Assembly (NCBI RefSeq): GCF_000498475.1
Contig: NZ_AVBI01000016.1
Coordinates: 210,739-274,738 of the forward strand
Source of the DNA: Flavobacterium cauense R2A-7
Lineage (GTDB): Bacteria; Bacteroidota; Bacteroidia; Flavobacteriales; Flavobacteriaceae
Length of the DNA: 64,000 nt
Direction of reading: 5' to 3'
Shown: one piece after another, positions 36,085 to 45,375 of the stretch
Numbering within the stretch: position 1 is the stretch's first letter
How the letters are laid out: each line of letters starts with the position of its first letter
Made by a program: the position numbers and the translations under genes
The notes under the pieces: generated by a model
The model's input: the letters and a program-made list of their open reading frames with translations, nothing else
Databases searched by the model: none
What the model was told of the DNA's origin: nothing

Positions 36085-36645
36085 ATGAAAGTTTACATTA
36101 AAAATATGGTTTGTCATCGCTGCATATTAGCAGTAGAAACGATTCTGAAATCCTTAAATCTCGCCTACAAGAATGTTACTTTGGGGGAAATCGAGTTTCA
36201 GAATCCGTTGCCTGATGCAATGAAAGAAAAAATGGCACAACAGCTCGAAGCGATTGGTTTTGAACTTATTGATGATAAAAAGCATCAACTGATTGAGCGC
36301 ATAAAAAATTGCATCATTCAATTCATTCATCACGATAAAGAACTTCTGAAAATGAACCTGTCCGATTTTTTAGCCGGGGAATTGGGCTACGAATACAATT
36401 ACCTGAGTAATTTATTTTCGGAAGTGGAAGGGACGACAATCGAAAAATATGTGATTCTGCAAAAAATTGAAAAAGTAAAAGAACTCATCGTATACGACGA
36501 ACTTTCATTGAAGGAAATCGCAGAAAGATTGGGATACAGCAGTGTAGCCTATCTGAGCAATCAGTTTAAAAAAGTAACCGGATTAACCCCTTCTCATTTT
36601 AAATCCATCGGACAGCAAAAACGTATTCCGTTAGATCATCTGTAA
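36085..36645 (+). CDS. AraC-family regulator with HMA-like metal-sensing domain
   Basis: A 186-residue one-component regulator. Residues 1-65 look like a heavy-metal-associated (HMA) fold: MKVYIKNMVCHRCILAVETI has the M-x-C-x-x-C motif (Cys10, Cys13), and the domain ends QLEAIGFELID like a CopZ fold. Residues 85-180 form two helix-turn-helix units of AraC type (LSLKEIAERLGYSSVAYLSNQFKKVTGLTPSHFK). Its place at the head of the copper genes suggests a Cu(I)-responsive activator. Direct metal binding is an inference. Confidence 0.83.
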   Translation: MKVYIKNMVCHRCILAVETILKSLNLAYKNVTLGEIEFQNPLPDAMKEKMAQQLEAIGFELIDDKKHQLIERIKNCIIQFIHHDKELLKMNLSDFLAGELGYEYNYLSNLFSEVEGTTIEKYVILQKIEKVKELIVYDELSLKEIAERLGYSSVAYLSNQFKKVTGLTPSHFKSIGQQKRIPLDHL

Positions 36646-36726
36646 ATGTTACAATTCGTTGTGAGAATCCTATAATGCTTTCTTTGCTGATCTGACCGAA
36701 CTTTGTGTTATCAATAATAAGAAATC

Positions 36727-39141
36727 ATGGAAACAAACAACAAAATACTCACCATTCCGCTTGAAGACGTTCACAGCGAACATTGTGCACTGATTGTGGA
36801 TGATGCTCTTAATAAAACTGATGGCGTTTTGTCACACAAAGTAGAACTCAACAACCAATTGGCTAAAATTGAGGTCGATTCCAAACAATTTAAGTTAGGA
36901 CAACTCACAAAAAATATTCGGGATCTGGGCTATAATGTCACTACCGTTAAAAAAAGTTATCCTGTAGAAGGGATGACCTGTGCTTCTTGTGCAGTGAGCG
37001 TAGAAAGTATCCTGTCTTTTGAGGAAGGCGTTATTTCCTCCGCAGTGAATTATGCAAACGCCACAGCTACTGTCGAATATGTTCCGGGGTTAGGGCATCC
37101 GGAAAATTTTAAAAAAGCAATTCAAAGCATCGGTTATGATTTGATTATTGCCGAATCCGAAAATCAGGAAGATGAGATTCAGGAACGTCAGAACGAACAC
37201 TATCTGCAATTAAAAAAACGGACAATAGCAGCCGCCTTGTTCACTCTTCCTGTATTTCTTATCGGAATGTTTTTCATGAATATGCCTTTTGCCAACGAAA
37301 TTATGTGGGTGTTGGCTACGCCGGTTTTGTTCTGGTTCGGAAAAAATTTCTTTATCAATGCCTGGAAACAAGCCAAACACCGCAAAGCCAATATGGATAC
37401 GCTGGTCGCGTTGAGTACCGGAATTGCTTATGTTTTCAGCGTTTTTAATACGTTAAATCAGGAGTTCTGGCACAGTCGCGGTTTGCATGCACACGTGTAT
37501 TTTGAAGCGGCAACCGTAGTAATCACTTTCATTCTCTTGGGAAAAGTGCTGGAAGAACGCGCCAAAGGAAATACCGCCTCGGCCATAAAAAAACTAATGG
37601 GTTTACAACCTAAAACCGTTACGCGATTAACCAAAGAAGGGCAACAGGAAGAAGTGAAAATCAGTGCGGTTACTCTGGGCGATGTTCTTTTGGCAAAACC
37701 CGGAGAAAAAATAGCGGTCGACGGGAAAGTAATTTCAGGAAGTTCTTTTGTCGACGAAAGCATGATTTCCGGAGAACCGGTTGCGGTAAGTAAAAATGCC
37801 GGTGATGAAGTTTTTGCCGGAACCATCAACCAAAAAGGAAGTCTGCAGTATTCCGCAGAAAAAGTCGGATCCGAAACACTGCTTTCCCAGATAATTCAAA
37901 TGGTACAAAATGCGCAGGGCAGCAAAGCGCCGGTACAAAAACTGGTCGATAAAATTGCCGGAATCTTTGTGCCGATTGTGTTGCTGATTTCGATAGTGAC
38001 GTTAATCGTCTGGATTATTTTTGGAGGCGAAAACGGTTTGACACACGGACTTTTAGCCATGGTGACGGTTTTGGTCATCGCTTGCCCGTGTGCTTTAGGT
38101 TTAGCAACACCAACTGCTATTATGGTTGGCGTTGGGAAAGGTGCCGAAAAAGGAATCCTGATAAAAGATGCTGAAAGTTTAGAACGCGCCCAAAAAGTTG
38201 ACACCGTTATTTTTGATAAAACAGGAACCATTACTGAAGGAAAACCATCTGTAGCAGCTTCGTTGTGGAAAGAAGAAAATGCGTTCCTTACGGCAGTTTT
38301 GTTCGCAATCGAAAAGCAATCGGAACATCCTTTGGCAGAAGCGGTTGTGGCGAACTATTCCGGAATTTCGACGGTAACAGTTTCGGATTTCGAAAGCATC
38401 ACCGGATTTGGGGTGAAAGCGAAAGTGGAAGGGAAAACATATTTTGTCGGGAACAAACGGTTGTTAGACAGCCATCAGGTTGCAATCGATAATTATTTTA
38501 CCAATTTTATTGCAAATCATTCTCAATTGGCACACACGCTTTTGTATTTTTCCGATTCGGAACAAGTTTTAGCGATATTGGCTGTTGCCGATAAAATCAA
38601 AGAAACGTCGATTGAAGCGGTAAGACAATTGAAAGAACAAGGCATAGAGGTAATTATGCTTACCGGTGATAATGAACAAACGGCTGCATCGGTAGCCAAA
38701 ACGGTTGGAGTAAGCCGATACAAAGCCGGAGTTTTACCGGAAGATAAATTGTCTTTCGTAAAAGCATTGCAATCAGAAGGGAAAACAGTAGCGATGGTAG
38801 GCGACGGTGTAAACGACAGCGCGGCTTTGGCTCAGGCCAATGTGAGTATCGCTATGGGAAAAGGTTCTGATATTGCGATGGATGTGGCGCACATGACCAT
38901 CATTTCTTCGGATTTACTGAAAGTATCGCAGGCCATTTTACTCTCCAGACAAACCGTAGCCACCATAAAACAAAATCTGTTCTGGGCTTTTATTTATAAC
39001 ATCATCGGAATACCGATAGCCGCCGGAGTCCTGTATCCGATAAACGGTTTTTTACTCAACCCTATGATTGCCGGTGCAGCCATGGCGATGAGTTCGGTGA
39101 GTGTGGTAAGCAACAGTTTACGGCTTAAATTCAGAAAATAA
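36727..39141 (+). CDS. copA: copper-translocating P1B-type ATPase
   Basis: An 804-residue inner-membrane exporter of Cu(I) to the periplasm. Two N-terminal HMA domains: the first has HSEHC (residue 16-20) instead of CxxC, the second is intact with GMTCASC (Cys85, Cys88). Then come the SGEP actuator motif, the membrane CPC at 453-455, phosphorylation DKTGT at 497, SEHPLAEA, and the hinge GDGVNDSAALAQA. The last membrane pair contains YN (NLFWAFIYNIIG) and MSSVSVVSNSLRL, as in Cu+ ATPases. It is downstream of the HMA-AraC gene with an 80-bp gap. Confidence 0.95.
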   Translation: METNNKILTIPLEDVHSEHCALIVDDALNKTDGVLSHKVELNNQLAKIEVDSKQFKLGQLTKNIRDLGYNVTTVKKSYPVEGMTCASCAVSVESILSFEEGVISSAVNYANATATVEYVPGLGHPENFKKAIQSIGYDLIIAESENQEDEIQERQNEHYLQLKKRTIAAALFTLPVFLIGMFFMNMPFANEIMWVLATPVLFWFGKNFFINAWKQAKHRKANMDTLVALSTGIAYVFSVFNTLNQEFWHSRGLHAHVYFEAATVVITFILLGKVLEERAKGNTASAIKKLMGLQPKTVTRLTKEGQQEEVKISAVTLGDVLLAKPGEKIAVDGKVISGSSFVDESMISGEPVAVSKNAGDEVFAGTINQKGSLQYSAEKVGSETLLSQIIQMVQNAQGSKAPVQKLVDKIAGIFVPIVLLISIVTLIVWIIFGGENGLTHGLLAMVTVLVIACPCALGLATPTAIMVGVGKGAEKGILIKDAESLERAQKVDTVIFDKTGTITEGKPSVAASLWKEENAFLTAVLFAIEKQSEHPLAEAVVANYSGISTVTVSDFESITGFGVKAKVEGKTYFVGNKRLLDSHQVAIDNYFTNFIANHSQLAHTLLYFSDSEQVLAILAVADKIKETSIEAVRQLKEQGIEVIMLTGDNEQTAASVAKTVGVSRYKAGVLPEDKLSFVKALQSEGKTVAMVGDGVNDSAALAQANVSIAMGKGSDIAMDVAHMTIISSDLLKVSQAILLSRQTVATIKQNLFWAFIYNIIGIPIAAGVLYPINGFLLNPMIAGAAMAMSSVSVVSNSLRLKFRK

Positions 39142-39237
39142 CAGTAAATTTTACAAAACAGGGCAGTAATAGTATAACAACATCAGGACGAAAACTTCCG
39201 AAATTTGTAGCACAAATAAGTAATAAATTATCAGACA

Positions 39238-39459
39238 ATGAAAACGAAACAATTCAAAACCAATATCAATTGCTCGGGCTGTGTGGCCAAAGTAACACCA
39301 TTTTTAAATCCGTTATTGGGTGAAAACCAATGGCAGGTTGATACGGCTAATAAAGAAAAAATTCTGACTGTTCCCGCAGATAATCTGGACGAAAAAACAC
39401 TTTTGGAACAGGTTAAAAACGCCGGATTTAAAATCGAACCTTTAACACAAAACCAATAA
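39238..39459 (+). CDS. CopZ-like copper chaperone (HMA domain)
   Basis: A 73-residue stand-alone HMA protein with the metal motif NCSGCVAKVTPFLN (Cys12, Cys15) and a normal C-terminal half (LLEQVKNAGFKIEP). It should carry Cu(I) in the cytoplasm to CopA. There is no Met before the first Cys (INCSGC). A 96-bp gap with GAAATTTG, a near-match to TAnnTTTG, suggests a separate promoter; it is followed 2 bp later by the DUF3347 gene. Confidence 0.85.
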   Translation: MKTKQFKTNINCSGCVAKVTPFLNPLLGENQWQVDTANKEKILTVPADNLDEKTLLEQVKNAGFKIEPLTQNQ

Positions 39460-39461
39460 AA

Positions 39462-39932
39462 ATGAAAACAGTATTTTTAATTCTGATGAGTTGGGTCGGA
39501 CTGACAGCTGCTCAGGCACAAAGTAACGATTGGAATCAATTGTTAAAAGACTATTTGGTTCTCGAGGATGCTTTGGTGGGTTCCAACGCAAACGATGCGA
39601 AAGAAGCCGTTGCAAAAATGCAAAAAGAAGTACAACAACTCCTGCCGGAAGCATCAGGGAAGGCATATCAAAAAGAGCTTAGGTTTTTAGCGGCCTATCT
39701 GGAAGTTGCCGGTAAAGCTTCATCGGTGGAGGATATCAGAACCCGATTCGAAAAAATATCCGGATCCATGATAGTTTTGGCGAATCAAAAAGTATTTGGC
39801 AGCGAAACTTTGTATGTAGTGTATTGCCCAATGAAAAAAGCCAGCTGGCTGGACGATGCCAATGAAGTGAAAAATCCATATTACGGAAAAGCAATGCTAA
39901 CCTGCGGAAGCGTTACCAAAACAATCAATTAA
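39462..39932 (+). CDS. secreted DUF3347 protein
   Basis: A 156-residue periplasmic protein: signal peptide MKTVFLILMSWVGLTAAQAQ, helical DUF3347 domain, and the family ending YVVYCPMKKASWLDDANEVKNPYYGKAMLTCGSV. DUF3347 also occurs in CusB-type proteins and the YCPM...NPYYGKAMLTCG cysteine/methionine ending is the usual candidate for copper binding. It is located between the chaperone and the multicopper oxidase, 6 bp before the latter. Confidence 0.88.
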   Translation: MKTVFLILMSWVGLTAAQAQSNDWNQLLKDYLVLEDALVGSNANDAKEAVAKMQKEVQQLLPEASGKAYQKELRFLAAYLEVAGKASSVEDIRTRFEKISGSMIVLANQKVFGSETLYVVYCPMKKASWLDDANEVKNPYYGKAMLTCGSVTKTIN

Positions 39933-39938
39933 GAAATC

Positions 39939-42128
39939 ATGAAAAGGCTGTTCCTTCTTTTGTTTTTAACGAGTTATTCTTTTGCTGCAATCGGACAAAC
40001 GGTTAAACGTTACGATTTGCACATAAAAGACACGTTGGTGAATTTTACCGGGAAAACAAAACAAGGAATAGCGATTAACGGTCGGATTCCGGCGCCTACT
40101 CTGGAATTTACGGAAGGAGATATTGCCGAAATCCACGTGTACAATTACCTGCATCACGAAACGTCTTTGCATTGGCACGGACTAATTTTGCCCAACGAAA
40201 TGGATGGGGTGCCTTATCTTACCACAGCTCCCGTAAAACCCCATTCTGAAGCAATATATCGTTTTCCGATTGTGCAAAACGGAACGTATTGGTACCATTC
40301 ACACACCATGTTACAAGAACAGGTTGGAATGTACGGCGCTTTTATTATTCATAAAAAAGAACCATCTGCGGTTAAAGAAAAAGTGGTGTTGTTAAGCGAT
40401 TGGAGCGATGAAAACCCGAATCAGATTGAGCGATCGTTACATCAGGCTACCGATTGGTATGCTATCCGAAAAGGAGCTACTCAAAATTATCTTCAGGCGA
40501 TAAAAGAAGGCCATTTTTCCACCAAACTGGAAAACGAATGGAAACGCATGATGGCGATGGATGTAAGTGATATGTTTTACGAAAAATTCCTGATAAACGG
40601 CAAACTTTCCGATGCGGTTTCCGATTTGAAACCCGGTGAAAAAATCCGATTGCGCGTTATTAATGGAAGTGCTTCCACTTATTTTTGGCTGCAATTTTCC
40701 GGTGGTAAAATGGAAGTGGTTGCCAGTGACGGTGCCGACGTAAAACCAGTTACTGTAACACGATTGATTGTTGGTGTTTCCGAATCATACGATATTCTGA
40801 TTACCGTTCCCGAAAAGGGGAGTTATGAATTTTCAGCCACTTCAGAAGACCGGACGGGAAGTGTTTCGCTTTGGTTGGGAGAAGGTGCAAAAGTACCAAT
40901 GAAACCGATGGAGCGTTTGCAGTATTTTGAAGGCATGAAAATGATGAATGACATGATGACCGTGGGCGGAAAAATGAACGATATGGGCATGAACATGAGT
41001 CTGCAACAAATGGATATGAATGCCGTAATGTATCCCGAAATCACCGGAAGTTCATCGGCGGAGAAAAGTGAAAGTGCTGAAGAAATGCATCACGATCATG
41101 CTGAAATGCCTAAAGAAGAAATGGTAACTTTGAATTACAACATGTTGCAATCGGTAACCAAATCAACGTTACCCGACGTCCCTTTTCGCGAATTTACGTT
41201 TGAATTAACCGGAAACATGAACCGGTATGTCTGGACGATGGACAACAAAACCATTTCAGAAACGGACAAGATTCTGATAAAAAAAGGCGAAAACATCCGT
41301 ATCATTATCAAAAATAATTCGATGATGCGTCATCCGATGCACCTGCACGGTCATTTTTTCAGAATCGTCAATCAGTACGGCGAATATTCTCCTTTGAAAA
41401 ATGTAATGGACATCATGCCGATGGAGACCAATGTGATTGAGTTTCATGCTTCGGAAAATTATGGCGACTGGTATTTTCATTGCCATATTCTGTATCATAT
41501 GATGTCGGGAATGGGAAAAATTTTCAGTTATGAAAACTCGCCTGTAAATCCGGAATTGGGTAACCCAAAAAAAGCCTTGCGAAAAGTATATGCCGACGAC
41601 CGTCGTTTTTATTTAGGAGCCGAAATCGGTTTGGAAAGCAACAGCAGCGATGGTGAAATCCGTTACAGTAATACGCGATGGATGCTGCAAACCGAATGGC
41701 ATGTGGGATTTCAAAAAGAGTATGGGTATGAAAATGAACTGCGTTTTGGGCGTTTTTTAGGTAAAAACCAGTTTTTGATGCCTTATTTGGGTTGGGATTT
41801 TCGGTACAGACCGGAAAAAAATACAGAATACAATTTGTTCAATCAGACCGATACCCATAACAAAAGAAGTGTGGTTTCTTTAGGTTTGCAGTATACAATG
41901 CCCTTTTTTATAGTGGCGGATTCCCGAATAGATACCGATGGAAAATTCAGATTGTCTTTCTCGCGCAACGATATTCCGCTAACGGAAAGGATGCGGTTGC
42001 GCGCGATGTGGAATACGGATAAAGAATGGGCTTTAGGGGCAAAATACATTCTCACAAAATATTGGGCACTTTCAACACATTACGACAGCGACATGAAGTG
42101 GGGAGCAGGAATCACGTTGCAGTATTAA
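39939..42128 (+). CDS. multicopper oxidase fused to a CopB-like outer-membrane barrel
   Basis: A 729-residue protein with signal peptide. Cupredoxin domains carry the copper ligands HWHG (78-81), HSH (120-122), HPMHLHGH (465-472) and HCHILYHMMSGM (from 514), so the type 1, 2 and 3 sites look complete. A Met/His-rich insert (residues about 330-390, MKMMNDMM, HHDHAEM) may bind copper. After about residue 550 a separate beta-rich domain (RRFYLGAEIGLES to DSDMKWGAGITLQY) resembles the CopB barrel, ending in an aromatic residue. CopA and CopB are separate proteins in proteobacteria. Confidence 0.88.
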   Translation: MKRLFLLLFLTSYSFAAIGQTVKRYDLHIKDTLVNFTGKTKQGIAINGRIPAPTLEFTEGDIAEIHVYNYLHHETSLHWHGLILPNEMDGVPYLTTAPVKPHSEAIYRFPIVQNGTYWYHSHTMLQEQVGMYGAFIIHKKEPSAVKEKVVLLSDWSDENPNQIERSLHQATDWYAIRKGATQNYLQAIKEGHFSTKLENEWKRMMAMDVSDMFYEKFLINGKLSDAVSDLKPGEKIRLRVINGSASTYFWLQFSGGKMEVVASDGADVKPVTVTRLIVGVSESYDILITVPEKGSYEFSATSEDRTGSVSLWLGEGAKVPMKPMERLQYFEGMKMMNDMMTVGGKMNDMGMNMSLQQMDMNAVMYPEITGSSSAEKSESAEEMHHDHAEMPKEEMVTLNYNMLQSVTKSTLPDVPFREFTFELTGNMNRYVWTMDNKTISETDKILIKKGENIRIIIKNNSMMRHPMHLHGHFFRIVNQYGEYSPLKNVMDIMPMETNVIEFHASENYGDWYFHCHILYHMMSGMGKIFSYENSPVNPELGNPKKALRKVYADDRRFYLGAEIGLESNSSDGEIRYSNTRWMLQTEWHVGFQKEYGYENELRFGRFLGKNQFLMPYLGWDFRYRPEKNTEYNLFNQTDTHNKRSVVSLGLQYTMPFFIVADSRIDTDGKFRLSFSRNDIPLTERMRLRAMWNTDKEWALGAKYILTKYWALSTHYDSDMKWGAGITLQY

Positions 42129-42141
42129 AGAAAGATTTCAA

Positions 42142-42531
42142 TCAATTATCGCTAAAGAGTATTCTTTTAAATTCATTTACGGGCAAAGGTTTGCTTAACA
42201 AACTCTGAACATAATTATTGTCTTCCGCCCGCTTTATGTCTTCCGAATCCAATGTAGAAGAAAGCATGAATATTCTGGTTTTGTGTTTAAGCGATTCCGG
42301 AAGTTTTTCGTACTCCGACAGGAATTCAAATCCGTCCATTTCGGGCATACGGATATCCAACAGGATTATGAGTTCGTTGAAATTTATATCCGAATTCTTC
42401 AGCCATAGCATTCCTTCCCGGCCGTTGTTGGCAATATTTATATCGGTCAGTCCCAAGTTCTTTTTTAATAACTGACTGGTAACCAACTGATCAATAAGAT
42501 TGTCTTCGATTAATAAAAGTTTATATTTCAT
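42142..42531 (-). CDS. single-domain response regulator
   Basis: A 129-residue CheY-like receiver with no output domain. Visible residues: acidic pair in LLLIEDN, phospho-acceptor Asp in ILLDIRMPEMDGFEF, Ser/Thr in FMLSST, and Lys in LLSKPL. The ATG at 42531 overlaps the end of the kinase gene by 11 bp, so the two are translationally coupled. Output must be by protein contact. It is convergent with the copper operon and not part of it. Confidence 0.9.
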   Translation of the reverse strand: MKYKLLLIEDNLIDQLVTSQLLKKNLGLTDINIANNGREGMLWLKNSDINFNELIILLDIRMPEMDGFEFLSEYEKLPESLKHKTRIFMLSSTLDSEDIKRAEDNNYVQSLLSKPLPVNEFKRILFSDN

Positions 42532-43945
42532 AGTATTTGGGGAGTGTGACTGTAAATGTACTTCCAACGTTGGTTTCTGAAGTTACCGTAATATTACCAT
42601 TGAGATTTTCCGCTGCTTCTTTTGCGATGTAAAGTCCCAAACCGGAGCCCATATTGTTGTTTGTAACAAAAAACATTTCAAAAATTTTAATGCTGAATTC
42701 GTCTTTTATTCCAATCCCGTTGTCTTCAATTTCAATTTTACAAAACCCGTTATCTTCATAGGCTTTGATGATAATGTGTTTCTTTTTCTTTTCCGGATCG
42801 GAATATTTTATGGCATTTGAAATAAGGTTGTTGAGGATGATTTTTAAACGAAGGCAATCGGTAGAAATTTCGTCGAGTGCAATGTTTTTTTTAATATTGA
42901 TGGTTTCGGCATTTTTGATGTGTTGGTGCTGACTTATACAATCATCAATCAATTTGTTGAGGCTTACAGTTTCAATCGATAATTGCTTCCTTTTGTTTCT
43001 GGAATAATCAATAATATCACTTATAAATTGATCTTGTTTTGTCAGGCTTTGGTGCATCAGTTGTAAATATTCTTTGAGCTGTTCCGGATTGTTTTCTTCC
43101 CACGCAATTTCAATCAGTCCTTTCAGAGACGTTATGGGAGAACGTAAATCATGGGAAGCACTATACACAAATTTGTCCAATTCACGGTTTGCAATCGTTA
43201 AATTTTCATTGTGAACTTCCGTTTCTTTTTTCGAAAGAATGAGCTTTTTAATCATAATGAAATAGTACAGCGATACACTGCAGATGATTATCAAAATGAA
43301 AAAAACATTGGTATACACAAGATAACTTTCTATTTTTCGTGTGCCTTCATTAAGACTGTCGGAGTAGTTTTTTTCGGTTTTTGTTAAAACATCGCTCAGG
43401 TTGCTTATCCTGAGTAGCATTTCTTTTTTCGCTTCCGAATCTAAACCGGTGGATTGTACTTTTTGATGTACTTCATTTCCGATTACTTGCAGTTGTTCGA
43501 TTAAACGATCTCCTTTTTCCCATTCATCAATTGCTTTTTTGAAAAAAGGAACGTTATGGAAATTTTTAAACATCCAGATCATATTGTCGAAATCCTTCTC
43601 ATTATTTCCACCGGCTCTTAAACCTTGTTTGATTATTTTCGGGTCTTCATTGTTAAGCATTGCTTTTCGGGCAATAGCATCGCCTTTCGGAATTTTTAAT
43701 TCTTCCTGAAAGGACGCCCATAGGTTTTCATCCTTTGTATAAAGATAGGCTATGAGGTGCCGAACAGCTTCTTTCTGTCCTTTAGAATAATACGATTCTC
43801 CGCTGATGTAGGCTCTGTTAACCGATAATGTCCTAATGGTATAATAGTTAATAACAATCAGTAAGGCGCATGAAACAAACACTATAAATAATAGAACGAA
43901 AACATTGGGCAGCTTTAATTTCTCAATAATTTCCCTTTTATTCAT
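42521..43945 (-). CDS. membrane sensor histidine kinase
   Basis: A 474-residue kinase: TM1 at about 13-37, a helical periplasmic sensor of about 170 residues (no named domain recognised), TM2 at about 212-235, then a short coiled coil, HisKA with phospho-His in FVYSASHDLRSPITSL near residue 265, and a HATPase domain (N box NLISNAIKYSD, G1 EDNGIG, G2 GSGLGLYIAKEAAENLNG). It is coupled to the response regulator that follows. The signal is unknown. Confidence 0.9.
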   Translation of the reverse strand: MNKREIIEKLKLPNVFVLLFIVFVSCALLIVINYYTIRTLSVNRAYISGESYYSKGQKEAVRHLIAYLYTKDENLWASFQEELKIPKGDAIARKAMLNNEDPKIIKQGLRAGGNNEKDFDNMIWMFKNFHNVPFFKKAIDEWEKGDRLIEQLQVIGNEVHQKVQSTGLDSEAKKEMLLRISNLSDVLTKTEKNYSDSLNEGTRKIESYLVYTNVFFILIIICSVSLYYFIMIKKLILSKKETEVHNENLTIANRELDKFVYSASHDLRSPITSLKGLIEIAWEENNPEQLKEYLQLMHQSLTKQDQFISDIIDYSRNKRKQLSIETVSLNKLIDDCISQHQHIKNAETINIKKNIALDEISTDCLRLKIILNNLISNAIKYSDPEKKKKHIIIKAYEDNGFCKIEIEDNGIGIKDEFSIKIFEMFFVTNNNMGSGLGLYIAKEAAENLNGNITVTSETNVGSTFTVTLPKYYEI

Positions 43946-44086
43946 AAATGTTCCAATTAAAAGCAGATGAAAAAATCTTTTCTAAGGTAAGGTTTTTTTT
44001 AAAAACAAAAAAATATAGTAAGAATTTTATGATTACATGTTTGTAGGGTTTATTTTGCAAAGCTTCAAATGTTTGAAAAACAATAA

Positions 44087-44926
44087 TTAAGCTTTTAATA
44101 AAGCATCAATGTTGAATTTTTTCATCTGAAGGAAAGCGTTGACTACTCTTGGTGCTTTTTCAGGATCACTCATCAATTCCCCAAGTATTTCCGGAACAAT
44201 TTGCCAGGATACTCCGTATCGGTCTTTTAGCCAGCCGCAATTGCTTTCTTCACCACCTTGGGTGAGTTTGTCCCAGAAATAATCAATTTCTTCCTGATTT
44301 TCACATTCTACCACAAACGAAAGGGCTTCATTGAAAGTGAAGCCTTTTGCCAAACCACTGTCCATGGCCATAAACACATTTTTGTTTAACTGAAATTGCG
44401 CATGCTTAATTGTGCCTTTTACATCATGATCGTCTTCCGAATATCGCAGAATACCTACAATTTCCGAATTTTTAAATAGTGAAGTGTAAAAATGAATGGC
44501 TTTTTCCGCTTTACCGTGCACTTTTTCGGTAAACATCAGAGTGGGTGTAAATTTTTGCCCCACATCAGCCAATTTTCCATACGACAATTGCCAGTTAACG
44601 CCAAATTTGTCCTGAACCCAACCGTATTTTTCACTCCACGGATAGTTGTCTTTAGCCATTAACACCATTCCGTCTTCAACTAATTTATCCCAGGCAGTGT
44701 CTATTTCCGATTCGGTTTCACAAACTACAAAAAAAGAAATCGACGGATTCATTTGAAATTGTGGTCCGCCATTCAAACACATGAATTTTTGCCCGGAAGC
44801 TTCAAATGTGACAACCATCGGGTTTTCGGCAGTAATTTTCACATGTTCAAATACCGAACAGTAAAATTCGGCGGCGGCTTTGGCTTTTCCGTTAAACCAA
44901 AGACAGGGATAGATTGGATTTTTCAT
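44087..44926 (-). CDS. two-domain PhnB-type VOC protein
   Basis: A 279-residue cytoplasmic protein of two PhnB-like vicinal-oxygen-chelate domains: first MKNPIYPCLWFNGKAKAAAEFYCSVF to WQLSYG, second TPTLMFTEKVHGKAEKAIHFYTSLF to VSWQIVPE. Both contain the WGxxxGWVxDKFGVNWQL-like ending. Metal ligands and substrate are uncertain. The ATG at 44926 gives the natural first strand. It lies 23 bp downstream of a second VOC gene, with an SRPBCC gene before that. Confidence 0.85.
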   Translation of the reverse strand: MKNPIYPCLWFNGKAKAAAEFYCSVFEHVKITAENPMVVTFEASGQKFMCLNGGPQFQMNPSISFFVVCETESEIDTAWDKLVEDGMVLMAKDNYPWSEKYGWVQDKFGVNWQLSYGKLADVGQKFTPTLMFTEKVHGKAEKAIHFYTSLFKNSEIVGILRYSEDDHDVKGTIKHAQFQLNKNVFMAMDSGLAKGFTFNEALSFVVECENQEEIDYFWDKLTQGGEESNCGWLKDRYGVSWQIVPEILGELMSDPEKAPRVVNAFLQMKKFNIDALLKA

Positions 44927-44949
44927 TTTCAGATTTCTAAGCGGTTGGT

Positions 44950-45357
44950 TTATTGTTTGGGAAATTGACTGACATCCATATAAAAAACTTCCCAAAAATG
45001 TCCATCCGGATCTTCAAAACTTCTTTGTTGCATGAAACCGTAATCTTTTGGTTCGGTCGGTTCTGTACCTCCTGCGGCCAGCGCTTTGTCTGCCATTTCA
45101 TTCATTTTTGCAACACTTTCGAGTGATAAAGAATTGATAACGGCTGTCGTTTTATGGGTATTGGCAATTTCTTTTCGGATAAAATCCCTAAAACGATTAT
45201 ACGTCAACAACATTACATAAATCTCGTCGCTAAAAACCATACAGGCTGCGGTTTCATCGGTAAACTGAGGATTGTTAGTAAACCCAATTTCAGTATAAAA
45301 AGCCATGGATTTCGGGAGGTCTTTTACCGGGAGATTGATAAAAATCTGTGATTTCAT
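44950..45357 (-). CDS. VOC family protein (glyoxalase-like)
   Basis: A 135-residue single-domain glyoxalase/bleomycin-resistance-like protein: MKSQIFINLPVKDLPKSMAFYTEIGFTNNPQF at the start and DYGFMQQRSFEDPDGHFWEVFYMD at the end, with the DPDGHxWEV metal/substrate region. Substrate unknown. It is the middle of three minus-strand genes (SRPBCC, VOC, double VOC). Confidence 0.87.
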   Translation of the reverse strand: MKSQIFINLPVKDLPKSMAFYTEIGFTNNPQFTDETAACMVFSDEIYVMLLTYNRFRDFIRKEIANTHKTTAVINSLSLESVAKMNEMADKALAAGGTEPTEPKDYGFMQQRSFEDPDGHFWEVFYMDVSQFPKQ

Positions 45358-45375
45358 AGTGGTCTGATTGAGTCG

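Noticed and set aside
42142..43945. Two-component pair as the copper regulator
   Set aside because: It is convergent with the copper operon and the response regulator has no DNA-binding domain; the HMA-AraC gene is the better candidate.
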